A DNA stretch of 64,000 nucleotides from Kitasatospora sp. SolWspMP-SS2h (GTDB lineage Bacteria; Actinomycetota; Actinomycetes; Streptomycetales; Streptomycetaceae), in assembly GCF_003259315.1 (NCBI RefSeq), contig NZ_QLLT01000003.1, forward strand, positions 124,001 through 188,000. Reading direction: 5' to 3'. The notes beneath the pieces are model-generated. The model was not told the origin of the DNA. It saw nothing but the letters and a program-made list of their open reading frames with translations, and did no database searches. Shown here in pieces: positions 56,154 to 64,000 of this stretch (position 1 is the first letter of the stretch; every line of letters begins with the position of its first letter). The position numbers were made by a program, and so were the translations under genes.

Positions 56154-56626
56154 CCGGGCGCACCGGTCGGACGGCCGTGCTGCACGCCCCCGATCTGCGG
56201 ATCGAGACCCGGCACACCGGCGGCACCGTCCGGTGCGCCCTGGTCGGCGCCCTGCACCAGGACAACCAGCACGCCTTCGCGCTGGCCCTGCACCGCGGTC
56301 TGCGGGCCCGTCCGGCCCGGCTCTGCGTCGACCTGCGGGCGGTCGAGCTGTTCACCTCGTCCGCCCTGGACACCCTGCTGCGGGCCCGGCAGGCGGCGGG
56401 CGTGCTCGGGGTGGCGCTGGCGCTGGGCTCCCCGGCGCCCTGCGTGCGCCGGGTGCTGGAGATCACCCGCTGCGCGCCGTACCTGCCGGTCGAGGAGGCG
56501 GGGGTGCGGACGGTCGTCCGGCCCCGGCCGCACGCGCTGCGGAGCGGGCCGCCGGGAACGCCGCGGGCCGACCGGGGTCCGGTCGGCCCGCGTGGCGTCG
56601 TCGCGGTCAGGCGGCGACGGGGATGA
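56150..56626 (+). CDS. STAS-domain protein, anti-anti-sigma factor-like
   Basis: A 158-residue protein. A STAS domain spans residues ~10-115: VRCALVGALHQDNQHAFALAL, the phosphoacceptor loop VELFTSSALDTLLRARQAA with candidate Ser residues, and ALALGSPAPCVRRVLEITRC. The C-terminal 40 residues are Arg/Pro-rich and run convergently 20 bases into the WhiD-like gene. GTG 56150 overlaps the upstream stop. No kinase gene is adjacent, so it may respond to unlinked RsbW-type kinases. Confidence 0.82.
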   Translation: MTGRTGRTAVLHAPDLRIETRHTGGTVRCALVGALHQDNQHAFALALHRGLRARPARLCVDLRAVELFTSSALDTLLRARQAAGVLGVALALGSPAPCVRRVLEITRCAPYLPVEEAGVRTVVRPRPHALRSGPPGTPRADRGPVGPRGVVAVRRRRG

Positions 56627-56918
56627 CCCGGGTGGCGGCGGGCTCGCGGCGCACCAGCAGGGCGCGTCGCTCGTCCTCGGTCAGGCCGCCCCAGACTCCG
56701 TAGGGCTCGTGGGTGGCGAGGGCGTACCGGCGGCACTCCAGGCGGACCGGGCAGCCGCCGCACACCCGCTTCGCGGCCTGCTCGCGCTCCCGGGCCTCGG
56801 CGCGGCCCTCGTTCGCGGGTCGGAAGAAGACCTCGCTGCCGACGGTGCGGCAGGAGCCTTCGAGCTGCCAGTCCCAGTGGTGCGTCTGCGCGCCGGGGAG
56901 GCGAGAGGCCTTGGTCAC
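56607..56918 (-). CDS. WhiB-family regulator, WhiD/WhiB3-like
   Basis: A 103-residue iron-sulfur regulator. The N-terminus RLPGAQTHHWDWQLEGSCR closely follows WhiD of S. coelicolor as I recall it. The four cluster ligands are Cys23, Cys53, Cys56 and Cys62, and the turn YGVWGGLTEDERRALL is the family G-rich motif that contacts the principal sigma factor, followed by a basic DNA-binding tail. It is expected to sense O2/NO through a 4Fe-4S cluster and to act in spore development. GTG 56918 has GGAAGG seven bases upstream. It is 79 bases downstream of the F420 oxidoreductase gene. Confidence 0.88.
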   Translation of the reverse strand: MTKASRLPGAQTHHWDWQLEGSCRTVGSEVFFRPANEGRAEAREREQAAKRVCGGCPVRLECRRYALATHEPYGVWGGLTEDERRALLVRREPAATRVIPVAA

Positions 56919-56997
56919 GACATTGCCTTCCGAACGGTGGAATCGAACAACCACCGTCTAACCGGGCGGCCGCCGGTCATGCACGTTCCGTCCGGTT

Positions 56998-58077
56998 TCA
57001 CTGTCCGGAATCGGTGCGGGCGGACTCGGGGCCGTCCTCGGCGCGCTCGTCCGGGGCGGGGGCGCCCTCCCCGGTCATCCGGGCCTCCGGGGTCTCCAGC
57101 GGCCGGTGCGCGTCCGCCGCGGCACCCCGCAGGGCGGGCAGCACCCGGTCCCGGTAGGCGTCGAAGAAGGCGTCCTGGTCGGGGCCGATCTGTCCGACGT
57201 ACACCTCGTCGAAGCCGGCCCGCTCGTAGGCGCGGACCGCCTCGACGTGCGCCTCGACGTCGTCGCCGCAGGTCACGGCGTCGGCGACCATCTCCCGGGT
57301 GACGAGTTCGCTGGCCTGCTCGAAGTGCGCCGGGGTGGGCAGGAGTTGGGCGAGCTCGCCGGGGAGCAGTTCGGTCGGCCAGCGGCGGTGCACCTCGTCG
57401 ACCGCCTTCTCCCGGTCGGCGCTCCAGCAGACCTTGAGCCCCCCGACCACGGGCTTGCCCGCGCCGCCCGCGTCCCGGAAGACGGCGATCAGGTCGGCGT
57501 CGGGCGTCATGGTGACGAAGCCGTCGCCGATCCGGGCGGCCGTCGCGGCGGCCCGGGGGCCGAACCCGGAAACCAGGATCGGCAGCCGGCCGGGGGGCGC
57601 GGTGTAGAGCCGGGCGTTGTCGACGGTGTAGTTCGGGCCGCGGTGGCTGACCTGGCGGCCGGTGAACAGCTCGCGCATCACCTCGACCGCCTCCTCCAGC
57701 ATCTCGGCGCGCTCCTCGTAGGAGGGCCAGCGGTCGCCCAGGACGTGCTCGTTGAGCGCCTCGCCGGTGCCCACGCCGAGGGTGAACCGGCCCTCCAGCA
57801 GGACGCTGGAGGTGGCCGCCGCCTGGGCGGTGACCGCCGGGTGCAGGCGGACGGTGGGGCAGGTCACCAGGGTGGTGACGGGCAGGTCGACGGTCTGCGA
57901 GAGCGCGCCGATCATCGACCAGACGAAGGCGCTGTTGCCCTGCGCCTCGTTCCACGGGTGGAAGTGGTCGGAGATCGCGAGCCGGGTGAACCCGGCGGCC
58001 TGCGCCCGCTCGGCCTGGTGGATCAGTTCCCGCGGGGTGAACTCCTCGCAGGACAGGAAGAACCCGTACTCGGTCAT
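56998..58077 (-). CDS. F420-dependent LLM-class oxidoreductase, TIGR03557-like
   Basis: A 359-residue TIM-barrel flavin/F420 enzyme. MTEYGFFLSCEEFTPRELIHQAERA with RLAISDHFHPW, and GVGTGEALNEHVLG in the middle, are hallmarks of the F420-dependent glucose-6-phosphate dehydrogenase-like TIGR03557 family. It should transfer hydride between coenzyme F420 and an unknown substrate. The last 30 residues are polar and variable. ATG 58077 and GTG 58080 are both possible starts. The WhiD-like gene follows on the same strand. Confidence 0.88.
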   Translation of the reverse strand: MTEYGFFLSCEEFTPRELIHQAERAQAAGFTRLAISDHFHPWNEAQGNSAFVWSMIGALSQTVDLPVTTLVTCPTVRLHPAVTAQAAATSSVLLEGRFTLGVGTGEALNEHVLGDRWPSYEERAEMLEEAVEVMRELFTGRQVSHRGPNYTVDNARLYTAPPGRLPILVSGFGPRAAATAARIGDGFVTMTPDADLIAVFRDAGGAGKPVVGGLKVCWSADREKAVDEVHRRWPTELLPGELAQLLPTPAHFEQASELVTREMVADAVTCGDDVEAHVEAVRAYERAGFDEVYVGQIGPDQDAFFDAYRDRVLPALRGAAADAHRPLETPEARMTGEGAPAPDERAEDGPESARTDSGQ

Positions 58078-58196
58078 CACGACTCCTCGCTCTCGGTGCC
58101 CGTGTCGTCGGGGGTCACCCCCGCCGGACCGTCTGCCCGTTTTCCCCGGTCCGACCGCCCCGGCCGGCGCCGTCGCCGGGCCGCCGGCTCCGGATG

Positions 58197-59285
58197 TCAG
58201 CTCCGGGCGCCGTCGGCGCCGTCGGGCCACTTGCGGGTGTCGCGCGGCGGCACGTACGGCTCCGCGTCGGGCGGGAGGCCGCCCTCGACGGCCCGTTCGC
58301 GGGAGAGTTCGGCGTCGAACTCCAGGCCGAGCAGGATCGCCAGGTTGGACAGCCACAGCCACACCAGGAAGACGATCACCCCGGCCAGGGTGCCGTAGGT
58401 CCGGTTGTAGGAGGCGAAGTTGGCGACGTACGCGGCGAACCCGCCGGAGAGCAGCAGCCAGAGCAGCACGGCCAGCAGGCTGCCCGGGGAGACCCAGCGC
58501 CAGCCCCGGCCGCGCACGTTGGGGGCCCCCCAGTACAGCAGCGCGATCATGACGGAGACCAGCAGGACCAGGACCGGCCACTTGGCGATCGACCAGACCG
58601 TCACGGCGGTGGGGCCGACCCCGAGGAGGTCCCCGGCGCGCCGGGCCACCGGGCCGGTGAAGACCACGATCACGGCGCTGGCCAGCAGCAGCACCATCAT
58701 CAGCAGGGTCAGGCCGACCCGCAGCGGGGTGAGCTTCCACACCGGCCGGCCCTCGCGGATGTCGTAGACCGCGTTGGACGCCCGGATGAACGCGGCGACG
58801 TAGCCGGAGGCCGACCAGAGCGCGCCCAGCAGGCCGACCGCGGCCAGCACCCCGCTGGTGCCGCGCCCGTCCTGCAACTGCTCGACCGTGGAGCGCAGCA
58901 CGTCCCGGGCCTGCCCGGGGGCGAGCTGCTGGAGGTTGTCGAGCACCCGGTCGGTCGCCGAGTGGCCGAGCAGGCCGAGCACCGAGACCAGCACCAGCAG
59001 CGCCGGGAAGACCGCCAGCACCCCGTAGTAGGTCAGGGCGGCGGCCCGGTCCGGCAGTTCGTCGTCCAGGAACTCCTTCGTGGTGCGGCGCAGCACCGCG
59101 GCCCAGCCGCGGGCCGGCACCTGCGTCGGCCCCTCCGGCGCGCGGTGGGCGCCGCGGCCCTCCTCACCGTGCTGTCCGTGCTGTCCGTACTCGCCGTGCT
59201 CGGCGTGCTGTCCGTGCTGTCCGTGCTCGCCGTGTTCGCCGTGTTCGCCGTGTTCGCCGTGTTCGCCGTGTTCGCCGTTCGGCAT
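58197..59285 (-). CDS. YihY/BrkB-family membrane protein with His-rich N-terminus
   Basis: A 362-residue membrane protein with about six helices in the YihY/BrkB pattern: [43 protein letters not shown], then [21 protein letters not shown], and the C-terminal [24 protein letters not shown]. The first ~45 residues are a striking run of Gly-Glu-His and Gly-Gln-His triplets that could bind metal, coded by a 9-bp tandem repeat. The tail is Pro/Arg-rich. ATG 59285 is the start. It follows a CYP152-type gene by 71 bases on the same strand. Confidence 0.9.
   Translation of the reverse strand: MPNGEHGEHGEHGEHGEHGEHGQHGQHAEHGEYGQHGQHGEEGRGAHRAPEGPTQVPARGWAAVLRRTTKEFLDDELPDRAAALTYYGVLAVFPALLVLVSVLGLLGHSATDRVLDNLQQLAPGQARDVLRSTVEQLQDGRGTSGVLAAVGLLGALWSASGYVAAFIRASNAVYDIREGRPVWKLTPLRVGLTLLMMVLLLASAVIVVFTGPVARRAGDLLGVGPTAVTVWSIAKWPVLVLLVSVMIALLYWGAPNVRGRGWRWVSPGSLLAVLLWLLLSGGFAAYVANFASYNRTYGTLAGVIVFLVWLWLSNLAILLGLEFDAELSRERAVEGGLPPDAEPYVPPRDTRKWPDGADGARS
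59167..59275. repeat. 9-bp tandem repeat coding the His-rich segment
   Basis: Units such as TGTTCGCCG and TGCTGTCCG recur about twelve times, giving Gly-Glu-His or Gly-Gln-His triplets on the minus strand. The last five are identical. Copy number is likely to vary between strains. Confidence 0.9.
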
Positions 59286-59356
59286 GGTCGTCCTCTCCGT
59301 GCGGTGCGTGTCTGCGGCCTGCTCGCCGGCCGGTCCTCCGATCGGTCGCGGGTGCG

Positions 59357-60601
59357 TCATCCGGCGCGGACCGCCTCGATGACGAAGCCGCTGCGCGGGC
59401 GGGCGATCATCCGGCCGAGCCGGATGGAGAGGTCCTGGGCGGGCAGCACGTACTCCAGCCGGGCCAGCCGCACCGAGAGGTCCTCCAGCAGTTCGACCAC
59501 CACCGCCTCGCCGGGGCAGCGGTGCCCGCGCGCCGGGTCCCCGCCGCCCTGCGGGACGGACTGGCCGACGTCCGCGGGGTGGTCCAGGAACCGCTCGGGG
59601 CGGAAGGCGTACGGGTCGCCCCACAGGGCCGGGTCGTGGTTCTGCCCGTACAGGTCGAGCAGCACCAGGGTGCCCTCGGCGATCGGTTCGCCCCGGTGGG
59701 TCAGGTCGGCGGCGGCCAGGCCGCCGACGAACGGGGCGAACGGGTAGAACCGGCGGACCTCCTGGGCGAACGCCCAGGCCCGGGCCGGGGCCCCGTCGGC
59801 GAGCGCCGCGCGGTTCTCCGGCCGCAGGTGCATGGCGTGGGCGGCGAACGCGACGAACCAGCAGACCGCGACGGTCGGGCGGACCAGGTTGAGCACCTCG
59901 ACGGCCGCCACCCGCGGCGCCAGCGGTTCGCCGTCCGCGTCCCGGTGCAGCGCCACCCGCTCCAGCGGGCAGCCGGCCGGGACGCGGGCGGTGCCGTTGC
60001 GCACGTCCGTGACGATCCCGGCGATCCAGGCCTCCCGGCGGCGGCGGGCCAGCCGGGCCCGCCAGTGCCGCGGGCCGGGGGTGGCGAAGCCGTCGACCAT
60101 CGCGACCAGGTCGGCGGCGAACGCGTCGGCGCCGTCCTCGGGCAGCGGCAGGCCGGCCCACCGGCGGACGCCCTCGGTGAGGACCCGGGCGACCTCGTCC
60201 AGCAGCACCACCCGGGGCCGCTCGGCCCACTCCCCCACGGCGGTGTCCCAGGCCGCGCCGACCTCGTCGACCAGCGCGCGGACCTGCGCGGGGTCGGCCA
60301 GCAGCGAGAGGAACAGCGCCTTGCGCAGCCGGTGCACCTGGCCGTCCAGGGAGTGCACGGCGCCGTGCCCGAAGAGCGTGCTCCGGACCGGCTCGGGCAG
60401 CGCGCCCGCGCGCCGGACGTGCCGTTCGTCGTAGAAGAAGCGGACGGCCTCCGGTCCGTGCAGGACGACCGCGGGCCGCCCGGCCAGCCGGGCCCGGACC
60501 ACCGGCCCGGGGTGGCGGCGGCGCAGGTCGGGGAGCCACGCGTAGCCGCGGGTCAGCAGTGAGAGGGAACTGTCCCACCAGGGGGCGCGTCGTCGGTCCA
60601 T
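59357..60601 (-). CDS. Cytochrome P450, CYP152-type fatty-acid peroxygenase
   Basis: A 414-residue P450. The heme loop [14 protein letters not shown] carries Cys362. The I-helix region [19 protein letters not shown] has the Arg-Pro pair that in CYP152 enzymes binds the fatty-acid carboxylate and replaces the usual acid-Thr pair, so it should use H2O2 rather than a redox partner. [16 protein letters not shown] and [14 protein letters not shown] also fit this family. Likely activities are alpha/beta hydroxylation or OleT-type decarboxylation. ATG 60601 is the start. BrkB-type gene follows, probably cotranscribed. Confidence 0.87.
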   Translation of the reverse strand: MDRRRAPWWDSSLSLLTRGYAWLPDLRRRHPGPVVRARLAGRPAVVLHGPEAVRFFYDERHVRRAGALPEPVRSTLFGHGAVHSLDGQVHRLRKALFLSLLADPAQVRALVDEVGAAWDTAVGEWAERPRVVLLDEVARVLTEGVRRWAGLPLPEDGADAFAADLVAMVDGFATPGPRHWRARLARRRREAWIAGIVTDVRNGTARVPAGCPLERVALHRDADGEPLAPRVAAVEVLNLVRPTVAVCWFVAFAAHAMHLRPENRAALADGAPARAWAFAQEVRRFYPFAPFVGGLAAADLTHRGEPIAEGTLVLLDLYGQNHDPALWGDPYAFRPERFLDHPADVGQSVPQGGGDPARGHRCPGEAVVVELLEDLSVRLARLEYVLPAQDLSIRLGRMIARPRSGFVIEAVRAG

Positions 60602-60638
60602 GGCCGTCGGCTGCCCCTGCCGGGAGATCGGAAACCGG

Positions 60639-60686
60639 CCGGGCCCCGGACGGACCACCCCCCGGAGCGCCCGGGCCGGGGCCCGG
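60639..60686. terminator. Hairpin candidate after the PP2C-B12-STAS operon
   Basis: CCGGGCCCCGG (60639-60649) and CCGGGGCCCGG (60676-60686) are perfect reverse complements with a 26-base loop. It lies between the STAS stop and the P450 start. Confidence 0.5.
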
Positions 60687-60721
60687 TCCGGGCACCCGGC
60701 CAGGGCGGTCGGTCCGGGTGT

Positions 60722-61060
60722 TCAGTCCGCGCGGTCGGCGAGCAGGTAGTCCGTGGTGCCGGTGAGGCGCAGCAGGCGCTCCAGGTGGGCGGGCCGGTGG
60801 TCGAGCAGCAGGCGGCGGCCGGCGGCGTCGACGTCCCGGCGGATCTGGAGCAGCGCGGACAGCCCCATGGAGTCGCACAGCGACATGCCGCCGCAGTCCA
60901 GCCGGACCACGTCGACCCGGGGGCGGGCGGCCAGGTGGCGGGCGACCGCCCGGACGAGTTCCCCGCAGCTCTCGTGGTCGAGTTCGCCGTCCACCGGGAC
61001 GGTGGCCGTGCGGGTCGCGCCCGCGGCGGGCCGGGGCGGGGGGACGGGGTGGGCGTTCAC
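60722..61060 (-). CDS. STAS-domain anti-anti-sigma factor
   Basis: A 112-residue STAS protein. VPVDGELDHESCGELVRAVARHL opens the domain, and the phosphoacceptor loop is CGGMSLCDSMGLSALLQIRR, with Ser in DSMGLSAL the likely site. The C-terminus HRPAHLERLLRLTGTTDYLL is typical. The GTG at 61060 overlaps the stop of the B12-binding gene (GTGA), so the two are translationally coupled. With the upstream PP2C gene it forms a complete dephosphorylation branch of a partner-switching system. Confidence 0.88.
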   Translation of the reverse strand: MNAHPVPPPRPAAGATRTATVPVDGELDHESCGELVRAVARHLAARPRVDVVRLDCGGMSLCDSMGLSALLQIRRDVDAAGRRLLLDHRPAHLERLLRLTGTTDYLLADRAD

Positions 61061-62280
61061 GCGGGGGTCCCCGGGGTCGGCAGCGGGCACGGGTCGGCGG
61101 GCGCGGACGGCAGCGGGCACGGGTCGGCGGGCACGGACGGCAGCGGGCGCGGGTCGGCGGGCACGGGCGGCCGGGCGGCCGTCAGCGCGGCCGTCAGGGC
61201 GGCGACGCTGCGCGGCAGGTCGCGCAGCTGCTCGCGCAGGACGCCGAGCGCGAAGGCGAGCAGGGTGTCCGGGACGGCGCGGGCCAGCAGGATCTCCCTG
61301 GTCCAGCCGGTGAAGGCGGTGAAGAGCTCCGGGTCGCCGGTGTAGAGGGCGACGGACAGGTGCTCGACGATGTGGGACAGGTCCTCCAGGGTGTGGTCGC
61401 GCTGGAGCGGGGTGTAGGAGCGGACGGCGGGGTGCTCCCGTTCCAGGGCGGCCATCACGGCGCCGACCAGTTCGCGCCCGCTGCGGCCGACCAGGGTGTA
61501 CTCCTGGTCGGCGAGGTGCGGGAGGGCGTCGACGGGCTGGTGCGGGGAGGCCGGCAGCGGCAGTCCGCGGGCCAGGCGCTCGGCGGCGGTCCGGGCGTCC
61601 GGGGCCCAGGCGTCGGCGCCCAGCAGCCGGGCGTGGCGGCCGTCGGGGCCGAACGCCGCGCCGCCCGCGATGACCGGCACCCCGGCGGCCTGGGCGGCCG
61701 TGATCGCGGCGTGCGCGGCGGGCAGCCGGGTGGACAGCGAGGCGGACAGCGCCAGCGCGTCGGGGGCGGTGCGGTGCAGGTGCGCGATCAGGTGCGGGGT
61801 GGGGCACTGGGCGCCCAGGTGGTCGACCCGCCAGCCGCGCAGCGTCAGCACCTCGGCCAGCAGCCGGGCGGGGAAGGCGTGCCACTCGCCGTCGACGCAG
61901 GCCACCGCGATCCGGCCGGGCCGCCGCGGTCCGGCGGCGGCGGCGAACGCCGGGTGGCCGGAGACCAGGGACACCACCCGGTCGTTGACGGCGGTGGCGG
62001 CGTGCTCCTGGATCACCGTGATCCGGTCGGCCGCCCACTCCCGCCCGATCCGGGCCTGGAGCGCGCCGATCACGTCGAGCAGCAGCGACTCCGGGTGCAG
62101 CCCCCGCTCCAGGGCCCCGGTCGTGAGCGCGGCGGCCCCGGCCTGGTCGCCGCCGATGACGACCTCCCACAGCTCCTCGACCAGTTCCTCGGGCCGGGGG
62201 GCCGCGGCGCGGGGACGGGCGGGGGCCGGAAACGGGCGCCGGCCGTGGGTGAGCGTGTCGCCCGGAATGTCGGTGCTCAT
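61057..62280 (-). CDS. CarH-like cobalamin-binding sensor protein without DNA-binding domain
   Basis: A 407-residue protein. Residues ~30-115 form the four-helix cap of B12 sensors, with Trp82-x9-Glu92-His93 (REWAADRITVIQEH), the W-x9-EH signature of the CarH/LitR photoreceptors. The B12-binding Rossmann domain (~120-250) has DGEWHAF with His134 as the candidate cobalt ligand, then RVDHLGAQCPTP, LSASLST and VIAGGAAFG. Residues 255-370 are an all-helical output region I do not recognise. The C-terminus is a Pro-rich 10-residue repeat. No HTH is present. Coupled by overlaps to PP2C (ATGA) and STAS (GTGA) genes. Confidence 0.85.
   Translation of the reverse strand: MSTDIPGDTLTHGRRPFPAPARPRAAAPRPEELVEELWEVVIGGDQAGAAALTTGALERGLHPESLLLDVIGALQARIGREWAADRITVIQEHAATAVNDRVVSLVSGHPAFAAAAGPRRPGRIAVACVDGEWHAFPARLLAEVLTLRGWRVDHLGAQCPTPHLIAHLHRTAPDALALSASLSTRLPAAHAAITAAQAAGVPVIAGGAAFGPDGRHARLLGADAWAPDARTAAERLARGLPLPASPHQPVDALPHLADQEYTLVGRSGRELVGAVMAALEREHPAVRSYTPLQRDHTLEDLSHIVEHLSVALYTGDPELFTAFTGWTREILLARAVPDTLLAFALGVLREQLRDLPRSVAALTAALTAARPPVPADPRPLPSVPADPCPLPSAPADPCPLPTPGTPA
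61079..61168. repeat. 30-bp tandem repeat, three copies
   Basis: A 30-bp unit starting GGCAGCGGGCACGGGTCGGC repeats at 61079-61108, 61109-61138 and 61139-61168 with few changes. It codes the Pro-Ala-Asp-Pro-Cys-Pro-Leu-Pro-Ser tail of the B12-binding protein. Confidence 0.9.
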
Positions 62281-63953
62281 GCGTCGTCCCCCCGGCGTGC
62301 GCCGACCACCGGCAGGTGGCCGGGCGGGGGCGCGGCGATGACCATGATCGCCATGTCGTCGTGCCGGCCCTCGCGGAGCCACTGGGCGATGAGCATCTGG
62401 ACCCGTTCCACGATCGCTTCCGCGGGCATGCCCGCGCACTGTCCGAGCGCTTGGCGCAGCCGGTGGTCGCCGAACTGCTCCTGGCCGGTGGGCCCGCCCT
62501 TGGCCTCGGTGATCCCGTCGCTGTACAGGACGCACGCCTCGCCGGGGTCGAGCAGCACGGTGTCGGTGTGGGTGGTGGCCTCCGGCAGGACGCCGACGAT
62601 GCTGCCCAGGGTAGTGGACTCGGTGACCCGGCCGTCGGCCCGGACCACCATCGGCGCGGGGTGCCCGGCGGCCGACAGCCGGACCCGGACCCGGTCCTGC
62701 TCGCGGCGGACCGAGGCCAGCACCAGGCTGACGAAGCGGGTGTGGTGGGAGGTGAGCAGCGCCCGGTTGAGCAGGTGCAGGACCCGCTGGTGGTCGTCGG
62801 CCAGCGGCAGCAGCGCGTGCAGCGTGTTGCGCACCTTGCCGGTCATGACGGCGGCCTCCAGGCCCTTGCCGCTGACGTCGCCGAGCAGGGCGAGCGTCTC
62901 GCCGTCGGGGTCGGCCGCGGGGTGGACGTCGTAGAAGTCGCCGCCGATCCGGTCCCGGTCGACCGAGGCCCGGTAGCCGCCGGCGAAGTCCACCCCGTTG
63001 AGGTGTTCGAGCCGCGGCGGGAGCAGTTCGCGCATCAGCAGGTCGGTGACGGCGGCCTGCTCGGAGTACATGACGGCGGCGGAGACGGCGGCCCCGGCCC
63101 GGGCGGCGAACATCCGGGCGAAGACCTCCTCGTCGACGGGGAACGGGCCGCCGCCCGCCGCCCGCAGCAGCACCAGCGCCCCCGCCGGGACGCCGTGCCC
63201 GGGCAGCGGGGTGACCAGCACCGAGCCGACCCGGCCGAAACCGGCGGGCACCAGCCACCGCGGCGTGGTGTCCGGGTCGATCCACCGCGAGGGCACCGGC
63301 GGGAACCCCTGGAGCGCCTCGGCCAGCCCGGGGACCTCGGCCGGGTCGGCCCGCACCTGGACGTGCGCCGGGTCGCCGCCGCGCAGGCAGGTCACGAAGC
63401 GCAGCGTCCGGCCGGAGCCGGGGGCGACCACCACGGCGGCGTCGGCGAGGTGCAGCGCGGCCTGGCGGACCGCCGCCTCCAGGATCCGGTCGACGTTCAG
63501 CGAGGACAGCAGCAGTCCGGACAGGCGGGTCAGCAGCTCCCAGTCGTGGGAGCCGCTTCCGGCGGCGGGCGGGAGCAGGGCCGGTCCGCCCTCCGGGACG
63601 ACGAACCACCACACGGCGCTGCCGTCCGGGCGGGGCGAGGGGTGCGCCTCGACCGGTCCGGCTACCGGGTCGGTGTGCCGGACGGCCGCCGGGCGGGTGC
63701 CGTCGGCGGGCAGGTCCAGGTGGGCCCGGCGCAGCCAGGGCGGCACCACGCCGGCCGGGGCGCCGACCACCGGCGCGCCGGGCAGCGGGTCGCTGTCCGC
63801 CGGGCCGCTGTCCGCCGGGGCGGCCAGCAGGCGGCGGGCGCTGTCGCTGGCGTGCAGCAGCGCGCCGTCCGGGCCGAGCACCGCCACCGGGTACGGGGAG
63901 CCGGCCAGGAACTCCCAGCCGGTGGTCGCCGTGGGAGAAGTCGGAAATGCCAT
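62277..63953 (-). CDS. PAS-GAF-SpoIIE PP2C phosphatase
   Basis: A 558-residue soluble phosphatase. An N-terminal PAS-like segment (WEFLAGSPYPVAVLGPDGALL), a GAF domain (~140-300; LLSSLNVDRILEAAVRQAA), and a SpoIIE domain (~320-545) with IGGDFYDVHP, GDVSGKGLEAAVMTG, SAAGHPAPMVV and LYSDGITEAKGG. It should dephosphorylate a STAS protein, most obviously the one encoded two genes downstream. Its stop overlaps the B12 gene start by four bases (ATGA). ATG 63953 is the first start. Upstream DNA to the window end (47 bases) shows no clear promoter. Confidence 0.92.
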   Translation of the reverse strand: MAFPTSPTATTGWEFLAGSPYPVAVLGPDGALLHASDSARRLLAAPADSGPADSDPLPGAPVVGAPAGVVPPWLRRAHLDLPADGTRPAAVRHTDPVAGPVEAHPSPRPDGSAVWWFVVPEGGPALLPPAAGSGSHDWELLTRLSGLLLSSLNVDRILEAAVRQAALHLADAAVVVAPGSGRTLRFVTCLRGGDPAHVQVRADPAEVPGLAEALQGFPPVPSRWIDPDTTPRWLVPAGFGRVGSVLVTPLPGHGVPAGALVLLRAAGGGPFPVDEEVFARMFAARAGAAVSAAVMYSEQAAVTDLLMRELLPPRLEHLNGVDFAGGYRASVDRDRIGGDFYDVHPAADPDGETLALLGDVSGKGLEAAVMTGKVRNTLHALLPLADDHQRVLHLLNRALLTSHHTRFVSLVLASVRREQDRVRVRLSAAGHPAPMVVRADGRVTESTTLGSIVGVLPEATTHTDTVLLDPGEACVLYSDGITEAKGGPTGQEQFGDHRLRQALGQCAGMPAEAIVERVQMLIAQWLREGRHDDMAIMVIAAPPPGHLPVVGARRGDDA

Positions 63954-64000
63954 CGTCCGGGCCCTGACGGACCCTCACCTCGCATTCGGTTTCCGCCGGC

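Noticed and set aside
59167..59275. Short tandem repeat considered as CRISPR or a regulatory array
   Set aside because: It is in frame within the BrkB gene and codes a His-rich peptide, so it is a coding microsatellite.

Overview
The window is very GC-rich, uses GTG and TTG starts freely, and carries WhiB/WhiD, ANTAR-SpoIIE, STAS, F420-linked and mycothiol-type families. This points to a Streptomycetaceae actinomycete (Streptomyces or Kitasatospora), in a chromosomal region of mixed regulatory, stress and membrane genes. I see no rRNA, tRNA, CRISPR array, complete insertion sequence or large biosynthetic cluster.

Layout. 1-4.4 kb: an epimerase/UbiB-kinase pair, a TIGR03084-type enzyme and an AraC regulator. 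4.7-21 kb: mostly regulator/target modules, several with readable operators. These are peroxiredoxin and TetR, XRE-MmyB and MFS, ArsR-like and MFS, PAP2 and TetR, and TetR and quinone oxidoreductase. Between them lie an alpha/beta hydrolase, a DUF899 protein, a group-D flavin monooxygenase, an SDR without its active-site Tyr and Lys, and a molybdopterin oxidoreductase/fasciclin lipoprotein pair. 21-30 kb: SRPBCC proteins, a truncated PfkB kinase, TspO, a YbdK-type ligase, hemerythrin, a sortase substrate ending in LAPTG, a carotenoid-type oxidoreductase, and a ROK kinase preceded by a perfect CebR-type operator.

30-39 kb: a 985-residue membrane receptor with an extracytoplasmic periplasmic-binding-like domain faces a PP2C phosphatase, and the two stop codons sit inside one 36-bp palindrome. 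Then come a small membrane protein, an FAD oxidoreductase, a zinc-ribbon protein, and a YhgE/Pip exporter with a degenerate ABC ATPase. 39.5-52 kb is a signalling island: STAS, an RsbW-like ATPase, a 1393-residue hybrid kinase-phosphatase, a soluble 1426-residue poly-HAMP hybrid kinase and an ANTAR-GAF-PAS-SpoIIE phosphatase. 52-64 kb: stress-type membrane proteins, another STAS gene, a WhiD-like protein, an F420 oxidoreductase, a BrkB protein with a His-rich N-terminus, a CYP152-type peroxygenase, and a coupled PP2C / B12-binding / STAS operon.

The unifying theme is partner-switching control of stress sigma factors: four PP2C-type phosphatase modules, three STAS proteins and one RsbW-like kinase, near genes with SigB-like promoters. 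The most novel candidate is the last operon. Its B12 protein carries the W-x9-EH signature of CarH photoreceptors but has no DNA-binding domain, and it is translationally coupled to a phosphatase and an anti-anti-sigma factor. A second recurrent oddity is tandem duplication of DNA spanning stop codons.
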